64,000 nucleotides of DNA, taken from positions 68,269,477 to 68,333,476 of the forward strand of contig NC_087066.1 of assembly GCF_963678635.1 (NCBI RefSeq), written 5' to 3'. Within the stretch, counting starts at the first letter, position 1; every line of letters begins with the position of its first letter. Below the pieces are notes generated by a model. It did not search any database. It saw only the letters and a program-made list of their open reading frames with translations, and had not been told where the DNA came from. A program made the position numbers and the translations under genes. Below are positions 22,839 through 32,453 of the stretch, one piece after another. The stretch comes from Symsagittifera roscoffensis. Taxonomy: Eukaryota; Xenacoelomorpha; Acoela; Convolutidae.

Positions 22839-25667
22839 CAAGCATGAGGTATGGATTCTTTCATATTTGACGTGATTCTGCTGTGTTGGGTGTTAACTTC
22901 GACTAACTTCGTTCTGTTGTTAGTAATATTTGTTACACTATTACTTACCACAAAAAAAAAGTCGAAATCAACATCGTTTTGTTTCTCCTTGATTTTGGTT
23001 TGTAGCCTTGATTATGCATCGTGTATTGTGTTTTTATGTTATGACTATCTGTTGTAAATTTTGGTTTCATGGAAAATTTACGTTGCGTTGGTTGATTTCT
23101 TGATGGATTTGCATAGGGTTCAAAGATTTTTCTTTGAAAAATTTCATCTTGCTGGTCAATGTTGCTCCATTGATATTTTCTTTGGTTTGATTTATGATAT
23201 TGATGTTTTTGACAAAAGTTCTTCTCCATATTCTGAGTATATGCTTGATTTCTGTTGAGTTGTCGTTTATTTGGGTACCTTTAAATAGTTGGAAAAAAAT
23301 AGATAATTTTCAGTGCGATCTGTTTGGGTGTTTCTTTTATCATGAAAACACACTGATTGCTGATTTGAGTTCTTAGGTAATTGCTGATTATAGTTGCGTT
23401 CTTGAGATTAAGTTTGCGTTGTTAGGGAAAAGTCATCGTGCTACTGAGTGATTAATATTAACATTTGCAAAACATTGATAGTTTTGATCGCAAAATCATT
23501 TTTACTTATAGAATTTGATATACTGAAAAAACTGTCTTGTTTATTGGCCTAGATATTGGATAGACAGACCATTTTTGGATTTCCAGGGAAAACTGTTGGC
23601 ATATTTGTTGATTGCAAGGTTAATTTGCAAACGGGGTATTGTTTTAATTATGTGGTGTTGTAATGGTTGGATAAATTGTTGATCTAGTTTGCTGTGTTGT
23701 TGCTGGCTGTGTTTCAACAGTTTCTTCAAGATTGAAAAACTTTTGGATGTATTCGCGATTCAACGTTGTAGTTCCAGTCAGATTTTGTTGTGTTTTCATG
23801 AATGTTCAGTTTGAGCTATTATGCACCTTCCTATCTTGAAACATTGTGTTAAAGTTTAAAAGGGTCGCATTGTTAATGGAGTTACTGTTAGGTTATTTTT
23901 TTTTTCACTGAGTTAGTTTGAATGGCTGAGCTGAAAATATTGTATGGTATAATGAAAAACACCTCGTGGTAACAATCGGGACAACAAACATAATCTGTTT
24001 CATCTGCTAAGAGTGTGTCTTCGTCGCAGTTTGTGCAAATCTGTTTTCAGGAGTGTTTGACTAATCTTGAATTATGATGATAATAATCTATCATAATCCT
24101 TGCTAATATTTTTTAATCGTTTTTTGTAATCTCTGAGACGTCTATGTCGGTAAGTTTTTCGCGAATCGAATCTAAGAATCCTGAAAAGAGAACTATTACT
24201 GTTCTTACTGCTTTATGACGCGATGTCTGTAGTGGGGATATTTAGTATGTTTCGTTTGTATCTTACAAGGGTATATGGGTTAAGAGAATTGAGAAACGTC
24301 GTTTTTAATTTTGACGTTGTATTATATTCGATTTGTTAATGTTTTTTTTTGTTTGAATGGAATTTTGAAAGTTAATACGACATATTGGGATGTTTTATTA
24401 CAGATGTTTGGTAGATAGTGATTTAGTATCTGTCTTTTATTTTAAATTTCTGGAACTTTTGTTGGCATGGGCTATTGCTTTTTCGGAATATGCTTATATT
24501 GAGATTTTGGCCAAAATGTACTTGTCCTCTTGATTGGTCACTAGTGGTATCAATGAGAAATCGGAAGATAGAATCGCTGTCGAAGTTATCGTTGTATCCA
24601 ATCAAATCTTATGCAGTATTTTGTTAGTGTGTAACTTTCAATATGTCTCATAGGTTGTTCCAGTATTCCAGATGTACCGGTTCTGTTATATGTGTTTTTT
24701 TCATCTAATAAAAAATATGCCATATTGTAAAATTATAATAGAGATGCTTGATAGATAGTGATCATAGATGATGCTGTTGTAGCGTCTGATTAAAAAAAGT
24801 ATCGTTAATTGTTGATTTGTTTTTTTTAATCAATTAGTAAGTCTCGGAAAGATTCGAGGTTTTGTAAAGTTAACGCGTCGGATTGAAAAAAGTCTTTCGT
24901 TTTCTGGAAATTGGATTGAGGGATAATGATTACCACATTTGATCATATTATTTTAACCACGAAAACAGCTTCTAACATCACTCAAGTTGTAGCCATGACC
25001 AATTCCTCCGTGATAAAGGTTATTGTTTTTGTTGAAATTAGTTTTGTTGTGAATTGTTTATAAATTATTGCCTTCTTTTGTCCAAACAATTAGAATTCGG
25101 CTGTTTTTCTCATTAATTCCGCATGAGATCAATTTTTTTGCAACTCTTTGTGAAAGCTTAACAAGTTTAGGTTTAATGCCTCCACTTCTAGATGGTTGAT
25201 GGTGCGAATAGAAATTATTTTTTCATTCAAGCAGGCATCAACTGTTTTTGAGGGCTGTAGCACCTTTTGCAAGGTTTTACTCTGATTTCTCATTGATTGT
25301 TTTTCCGTGTTCCTCAGTTTTATTATCTTAATTTGCCCAAAATGTTCAAAGTCGTCCTTTCTGTTATATGTTTTCAGCCTCTCTGCGTACTGAAATCTGA
25401 CCAGAATGAACCCGAAAATTTGCTTACCAGCTATTTTTAAATGGAGAAGTTTTGCGGGAAGATATGCTAATTTTGACAATTAGCAGTCTTATTTAAAAAA
25501 CTAAACGAACTGGGAGGGGTCAGTTTGAACTGACATGGTTATTTTCAATGATAAGTCTTTGGCGTGCATGACATGTAACATTTTTTTCTGCGACAACTAA
25601 AAAAGTAAAAATCAGACAGACAATTTGCGCTGATCAGAATTGACGCATGATAGGTGTAGTAGACGAA
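22839..25667. repeat. 2.83-kb tandem unit 3
   Basis: Third unit, 2,829 bp. Its 116-codon minus-strand ORF is at 25,129-25,479. It differs from unit 2 at only a few sites, which points to recent duplication or ongoing homogenisation. Confidence 0.95.
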
Positions 25668-28423
25668 CAAGCATGAGGTATGGATTCTTTCATATTTGAC
25701 GTGATTCTGCTGTGTTGGGTGTTAACTTCGACTAACTTCGTTCTGTTGTTAGTAATATTTTGTTACATTATTACTTACCACAAAAAAAAAGTCGAAATCA
25801 ACATCGTTTTGTTTCTCCTTGATTTTGGTTTGTAGCCTTGATTATGCATCGTGTATTGTGTTTTTATGTTATGACTATCTGTTGTAAATTTTGGTTTCAT
25901 GGAAAATTTACGTTGCGTTGGTTGATTTCTTGATGGATTTGCATAGGGTTCAAAGATTTTTCTTTGAAAAATTTCATCTTGCTGGTCAATGTTGCTCCAT
26001 TGATATTTTCTTTGGTTTGATTTATGATATTGATGTTTTTGACAAAAGTTCTTCTCCATATTCTGAGTATATGCTTGATTTCTGTTGAGTTGTCGTTTAT
26101 TTGGGTACCTTTAAATAGTTGGAAAAAAATAGATAATTTTCAGTGCGATCTGTTTGGGTGTTTCTTTTATCATGAAAACACACTGATTGCTGATTTGAGT
26201 TCTTAGGTAATTGCTGATTATAGTTGCGTTCTTGAGATTAAGTTTGCGTAGTTAGGGAAAAGTCATCGTGCTACTGAGTGATTAATTTTAACATTTGCAA
26301 AACATTGATAGTTTTGATCGCAAAATCATTTCTACTTATAGAATTTGATATACTGAAAAAACTGTCTTGTTTATTGGCCTAGATATTGGATAGACAGACC
26401 ATTTATGGATTTTCAGGGAAAACTGTTGGCTTATTTGTTGATTGCAAGGATAATTTGCAAACGGGGTATTGTTTTAATTATGTGGTGTTGTAATGGTTGG
26501 ATAAATTGGTGATCTAGTTTGCTGTGTTGTTGCTGGCTGTGTTTTAACAGTTTCTTCAAGAGTGAAAAACTTTTGGATGTATCCGCGATTCAACGTTGTA
26601 GTTCCAGTCAGATTTTGTTGTGTTTTCATGAATGTTCAGTTTGAGCTATTATGCACCTTCCTATCTTGAAACATTGTGTTAAGGTTTAGAGTTAGTTTGA
26701 ATGGCTCAGCTGAAAATATTGTATGGTATAATGAAAAACACCTCGTGGTACCAATCGGGATAACAAACATAATCTGTTTCATCTGCTAAGATTGTGTCTT
26801 CCTCGCAGTCTGTGCAAAGCTGTTTTCAGGAGTGTTTGACTAATCTTGAATTATGATGATAATAATCTATCATAATCCTTGCTATTATTTTTTAATCGTT
26901 TTTTGTAATCTCTGAGATGTCTATGTCGGTAAGTTTTTCGCGAATCGAATCTAAGAAAACTGAAAAGAGAACGATTACTGTTCTGACTGCTGTATGACGC
27001 GATGTCTGTAGTGGGGATATTTAGTATGTTTCGTTTGTATCTTACAAAGGTATATGGGTTAAGAGAATTGAGAAATGTCGTTTTTAATTTTGACGTTGTA
27101 ATATATTCGATTTGTTAAATGTTTTTTTTTGTTTGAATGGAATTTTGAAAATTAATACGCCATGTTGGGATGTTTTATTACAGATGTTTGGTAGATAGTG
27201 ATTTAGTATCTGTCTTTTATTTTAAATTTCTGGAACTTTTGTTGGCATGGGCTATTGCCTTTTCGGAATATGCTTATTTTGAGATTGTGGCCAAAACGTA
27301 CTTGTCCTCTTGATTGGTCACTAGTGGTATCAATGAGAAATCGGAAGATAGCATCGCTGTCGAAGTTATCGTTGTATCGAATCAAATTTTATGCGGTATT
27401 TTAGTTGAAGTGTAACTTTGAATATGTCTTATAGGTTGTTCCAGTACTCCAGATGTACCGTTTCTGTTATATGTGTTTTTTTCATCTAATAAAAAATATG
27501 CCATATTGTAAAATTATAATAGAGATGCTAGATAGTGATCATAGATGATGCTGTTGAAGCGTCTGATTAAAAAAAGTATCGTTAATTGATGACTTGTTTT
27601 TTTAAATCAATTAGTTAGTCTCGGAAAGATTCGAGGTTTTTGTAAAGTTGTCGCGTCAGATTGAAAAAAGTCTTTCGTTTTCTGGAAATTGGATTGAGGG
27701 ATAATGATTACCACATTTGATCATTTTACTTTATCCACGAAAACAGCTTCTAACATCACTCAAGTTGTAGCCATGACCAATTCCTCCGTGATAAAGGTAA
27801 TTGTTTTTGTTGAAATTAGTATTGTTGTGAATTGTTTATAAATTATTGCCTTCTTTTGTCCAAACAATTAGAATTCGGCTGTTTTTCTCATTAATTCCGC
27901 ATGAGATCAATTTTTTTGCAACCCTTTGTGAAAACTTAACAAGTTTAGGTTTAATGGCTCCACTTCTAGATGGTTGATGGTGCGAATGGAAATTATTTTT
28001 TCATTCAAGCAGGCATCAACTGTTTGTGAGGGCTGTAGCACCTTTTGCAAGGTTTTACTCTGATTTCTCATTGATTGTTTTTCCGTGTTCCTCAGTTTTA
28101 TTATCTTAATTTGCCCAAAATGTTCAAAGTCGTCCCTTCTGTTATATGTTTCAGCCTCTCTGCGTACTGAAATTTGACCAGAATGAACCCGAAAATTTGC
28201 TTACCAGCTATTTTTAAATGGAGAAGTTTTGCGGGAAGATATGCTAATTTTGGCAATTAGCAGTCTTATTTATAAAACTAAACAAACTGGGAGGGGTCAG
28301 TTTGAACTGACGTGGTTATTTTCAATGATTAGTCTTTGGTGTGTATGATATGTAACATTTTTTTCTGCGACAACTAAAAAAGTAAAAATCAGACAGACAA
28401 TTTGCGCTGATCAGAATTGACGC
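25668..28423. repeat. 2.83-kb tandem unit 4, edge unit
   Basis: The first ~600 bp match units 2 and 3 closely. After about 26,250 substitutions become frequent, a segment of about 50 bp near 26,690 is missing, and the 116-codon ORF is broken. The unit ends at GAATTGACGC, where the element B LTR begins. Edge units diverge more, as expected when homogenisation acts inside an array. Confidence 0.9.
28421..28423. repeat. Target site duplication of element B, left copy (CGC or ACGC)
   Basis: CGC at 28,421-28,423 is repeated at 51,540-51,542 just outside the 3' LTR. If the last A of the LTR is counted in the target, the duplication is the 4-bp ACGC. The uninterrupted site is preserved in the array at unit junctions (GAATTGACGCATGATAGG), which proves the insertion. 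Confidence 0.85.
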
Positions 28424-29308
28424 TGTGCCATTCTGCCAGATTGGCACAGCGCAACCTTCCGGCGACACAAAAGAAAACGAATAAAGGCCTTAGTAACGAA
28501 AAGTTACTGCGAAGGAGGGTCTAGACATTCCGGAAATTTGAATTTTTAAAATTTCGATTGACGGGCCAATATTTCTGAGAAATACAAAAAGACGGCCATT
28601 TTGACGAAAAAGGACGAAAAAACAGAACAACAACAAACATAGTGAGAAACGGTCGTGCGGGAACACGAGAAAAACGGAATCTCTTATCGTGGCAAAAACA
28701 CACGATAAGATCCTTAGCAGTGGATATTAGTGGAGAAGGAAGCTTCAGTGGGGAAGGAATATTCCACGGAACCCTCCCGTGCCACAAATTGGGAGAGATA
28801 GCAGCGTTATCTCAGGAGGATTACGGGAGCGGAGGCTTGGTCCCCCAGAGAGTGTTGTATGTGAAGGGACTATATAAAACTGACTTTTTAGCTACTTGGA
28901 TGTCGTGAAGCTTTGAATTAACACCGGTATTATTTGATATTTTAGAAAATGAGTAGCTAGAAAGAGGAAAGGGTCAATCCATCTCCAATGGATTTAATAT
29001 AGAACTGTCACACAAAAAGATATTAAAATAGGTATTCGAGCCGTGTTTTTAATAGCAATCACGTAGTCTGAGGATCCGAGACTCAGCTATGTGGTTGTGT
29101 TCGCATGTAAACGAAAGCTGATCAAAAGTCGTTTGACTGATGGCCTAAAAATAGTAACTTTTTACTTAGCCCTAAACAGACCAGAAAATCAACTGGAAAG
29201 GTCGAGACGGTGAAAAACGAGTAGGATTAAGGTAACTGACGCCTGCCAGTCGTTAATAGGTACTTTTTCTACGATCCGTCGCTGTGTAGTATTTGGGCGA
29301 AGGTTACA
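28424..29308 (+). repeat. 5' LTR of element B
   Basis: The LTR is 885 bp and matches 50,655-51,539 end to end, with about 26 single-base differences counted by eye. The first 25 bp form a near-perfect palindrome (TGTGCCA arms). A second hairpin with TCTTATCGTG arms lies near 28,680-28,709. A TATA box at 28,871 is followed by a conserved leader segment that is shared with the composite array at 56,218-60,600. Confidence 0.95.
28871..28879 (+). promoter_or_regulatory. TATA box of the 5' LTR
   Basis: TATATAAAA stands alone in the middle of the LTR and is identical in the 3' LTR at 51,102-51,110. Transcription probably starts about 25-30 bp downstream, near 28,900, which would define the start of the R region. 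Confidence 0.7.
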
Positions 29309-29320
29309 TAGACGTTTTTA

Positions 29321-29338
29321 TGGCGCTCCTGGGTGGGC
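29321..29338 (+). other. Primer-binding site, tRNA-Asn-like
   Basis: TGGCGCTCCTGGGTGGGC begins with TGG, the complement of a tRNA 3' CCA, 12 bases after the 5' LTR. The rest resembles the complement of the acceptor and T arm of animal tRNA-Asn (typical form differs at two neighbouring bases). The host tRNA sequence is not in the window, so the primer identity is an inference. Confidence 0.6.
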
Positions 29339-31680
29339 CTGTCAAAGGCATAAGACAATCATGATCAGCAAGCGTTTCAGCGACGAACCCTCCGCTCCGG
29401 GCGTATGCCCGAGTTAGAGGCCTTCCTTAATGACCGTTATTGTACTAGGGGGAAGGTGCGTACCCTCCGTCTAGTACTATTTAGCTTTTTAACTTAGTTA
29501 ACACCGAAAATTCCGGGGGCCGGAGGGTTAGTTGGGAAGTCATGAGCCCGCTTGTCCCAAGGTCCCGGGACCAAAAACAATTAAAGAGAAAGCGTAAAAC
29601 CAAACAAAAATAGTGTATAACCAAGAAAAAGCCAAAAATTAATTTATTAGAAAACAAAAAAGTACAAAAAACAGTAAAAAATCCAAAAAAGACCAAAAAC
29701 AGTAAAAAACATAAAGTGGCAGTTTATATGTTGTTTCCGGACGAGATGTGATCTGACCTTCCTATTTGTTGTTGTTTCAGATTGATTTATATCATTTCTG
29801 ATAGAAAGATTGTGTGTTTTGATGAAGGGTTGGATACCCTCCCTTGAGTGTAATTTGAGTATTTAAGCACGTTAATGGTAATTTTGCCGGTGGCCGGAGG
29901 GTAGAGTGGCAAGCTGACCGACGTGTTCCACACTCAACAAGGACATCAGGGGCAACATCCACAACGACCGTTGGGTATCGTTGAAACAATTTTGGTATCG
30001 CTCGGGTACTATTTCATGAAAACTTAAGTGGTGGGGGGCACGATTGGCGCGGTCCGATTGTACCCTCCATCGATTACAAATTTCCGAGTTAAGGGTCTTA
30101 ATTCGGGTATTTTGGTGCAAAGGAGGGTATAAGACTATTCATTAACGACTACTAATAGGTTATTATCCTTAATATATTTTACTTATCTCCTAATTAGACC
30201 CAAGAAACACCCAAATTTCGTCGAAAAATATCGATTTTCGACCAAACTGTAGACCCCCATATTTTTGGATATCCGAGCTTTCCCGAACAGCAAAAAGCTT
30301 TTATATAGGGAGTAGCTACGTAGTTCGATCCCCCTGACTAAAGAAAACGCGTGAGAAAGGACTCAGTAAAAGTTGGAAAAAACCAAAATTTTTCGATCAA
30401 AATTTCGATAATTTTCTGAATTTTGTCAATCTGTTTTGGGGATCGAGTTTTTGAGTTTTTAGAGTTAGAGCAATGAAATTTTTTTGTGTTAGGAGCGTGC
30501 TAGCACAACATGTGCGGCTGCCAGAAAAATTCTTGAGTAACCCTCCGATTAGCTCCGTAGATAGAGCTAACGACTTAAGGATTGGAAAAGGAAGGGATCG
30601 GAGGGTCCAAATTTGATAGTTATTGGCCAAATTTTTGTCTGCAAACCAATTTTGGTCCGGTTTTTTGCATAATTCCAGTGCCGTACAGGGCTACTACGCT
30701 CGTTTCAATTATTTCTAGGCACTTTCAATAGGAATTGCGGAAAAAGTTTCTCAGAACCTATATAGGTGGTGAAAAAAGGCCATTTGGACAAACACGTTTT
30801 TTGCAAATTTCTCAAAGACTAGCCAACCGATTGGGATAATTTTGGTACCATAAGTCGACGTTTTGGACCAATTTTCCGGACCGCAACTGTTTTTGGGTTG
30901 ATAATTTCGGAAAAGAAAATTTTTTTTAGAATTTGCTGGTTCGGAGGGTCCAAATTATAGGTAATCCTCCGAGCGGCAGAAAATTTTATCAAAACACCCT
31001 TTTATCCTGCTGGGAAGGTTGACCGTGTCAACCAACCTGGTTTTAGGCAAGTTACACCGAATTCAGAGGCTTTATTGCGGTAAATTAACCCGTTTTTCCT
31101 GATTTTTGCGGAACCCTCCGGAGTAACCCTCCGGAGTGACTTAAGCCCTTTAGCAACCCTCCTCAGTAGAGATTTTCCACGAGACCCTCCGAAGGAGTTA
31201 AAAACAACACCTTATAGAGAATTTAGCTTGTTTTGACGCTTTCTTAAGCTAGTTGAAGGCCCTTTTCAAAAACTTGAAAATTTCGGAAGAACCCTCCGAG
31301 GTAACCCTCCGGAGCATATTAAGCCTCCTGTTGACCCTACTTAGTGAGTTAAGGGGGACCCTCCGAAGTCTCTTCAGTGACTAAAGTACCCTCCGAAGTG
31401 ACCCTCCGGAGTAGGCTAAGTGTCTTAACAACCCTCCGAAGTAACCCTCCGGAGTGACTTAAACCTTCTAACAACCTTTTTTGTTAGAAACTTGAGGAAA
31501 CCTTCTGTGGCAATTTGGGAAACGGAAAATATCCATTTAATTAAGATCATACTAGGATATTAGGCGTACTTAATAGGATCATAGGAGCCCATTCTGACCC
31601 GGAAATTCGTGATCAACTTTGGATTCTAGATTGGGTGATTCAGAAGTACCCGAACAAATTTTTTTTTATTGTGATTTTGG
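29339..31680 (+). promoter_or_regulatory. Long untranslated leader with repeated CCCTCCG motifs
   Basis: No gene is seen. The motif ACCCTCCG or its complement CGGAGGGT occurs more than 20 times between the LTR and 31,455. Examples are 29,461, 29,520, 29,893, 30,061, 30,539, 30,598 and 30,941, then a dense run at 31,111-31,455 where pairs of ACCCTCCGGAGT follow each other every 13 bases. Many copies are extended to the self-complementary CTCCGGAG. The repeats may bind a protein or fold in the RNA. They do not form a simple tandem repeat. Confidence 0.7.
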
Positions 31681-31688
31681 TTGTGTGG

Positions 31689-31830
31689 TTGCCTTGAGCT
31701 ACTTAATAGGAAAGTTCGGGCAATCTGGGAACAAATAAAAGAAGACCTCGGTGAGTTTATTAGGCAAATACACACTCACTTGAGAAGAAAAGTTGTTCCC
31801 TGCTCTCGTGCACTTGGAGCGTTCCGGGTG
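31689..31830 (+). other. Structured RNA element, copy 1
   Basis: This is the first copy of a ~185-bp tandem duplication. It can form four helices: TTGCC-TGAGCT with AGTTCGGGCAA (31,689-31,723), GGGAACA (31,727) with TGTTCCC (31,794), inside which GTGAGT (31,751) pairs with ACTCAC (31,774), and CACTTGGA (31,811) with TCCGGGTG (31,823). The differences from copy 2 keep these pairs. It lies about 620 bases upstream of gag. Its role, such as packaging or translation control, is unknown. Confidence 0.75.
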
Positions 31831-31873
31831 TGGGGGAGCTTTTTCATAGACTTTAGAAATTTTCGATCAGAGG

Positions 31874-32010
31874 TTGCCTTGAGCTACTTAGTAGGACAGC
31901 TCGGGCAATCGCAGGACACCTAAAAGAAGACCTCGCTGGGTGTATTAGGCAAATACACACCCACTTGAGAAGAATGTGTCCTGGGCTTCGTTCTTTCGGA
32001 TCGTTCCGAT
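31874..32010 (+). other. Structured RNA element, copy 2
   Basis: The second copy folds the same way with changed bases: AGGACAC (31,913) with GTGTCCT (31,976), TGGGT (31,937) with ACCCA (31,959), GAGCT with AGCTC (31,881/31,898), and TCGGA with TCCGA near 31,996-32,009. The AGGC loop flanked by TATT and AAATA is unchanged between copies. Conserved loops with covarying stems are the mark of a selected RNA fold. Confidence 0.75.
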
Positions 32011-32453
32011 TGAGGGAAGTCTTTTTCTTTAAGACTAAGTTTTATTGATCTGTTTCTGAATCATCACTGCTTTTTAACAAAGGTTGCTTGATTTTAACAA
32101 AGTAGTGACTCGATAAGAGTGTGGCGGTAAATTGATACTGACGAAAGGTCGCTGTCACCTGTAGGATATTCTTATCTGATTATCAATTGTGTTTTGTGTA
32201 TTGATTATATCTTGTGAAAATTTTGTGATACCGTTATACTATACAACAAGGTTGAGTTAGCATTATATCAATACTGAGTAGGCCCTGTGTGTGTAGCTTT
32301 AACTGAGTCACTAAGATTGTCATTGAGAAATCTAAGAGATTTTTTTGATACTTACGAGATTGAAGAGGCAGCGTTAAGTAATTTAACTTGAACTTGTTTG
32401 CGGTACGTGTGCATCGCCATTAAATTATAGGAATATTGTTTTTGGCACAAAGC

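Noticed and set aside
17287-26206. Asn/Gln-rich and other short ORFs in the tandem units as genes
   Set aside because: They follow from the A/C-rich minus strand, lack domains, and their conservation only reflects the near identity of the units.
28521-28908. ORFs of 88 codons on both strands within the 5' LTR
   Set aside because: They overlap the TATA box and LTR hairpins, and the same-strand frame is shorter in the 3' LTR. Chance ORFs.
29321-29338. tRNA gene at the primer-binding site
   Set aside because: Only an 18-base complement of a tRNA 3' end is present, not a cloverleaf.
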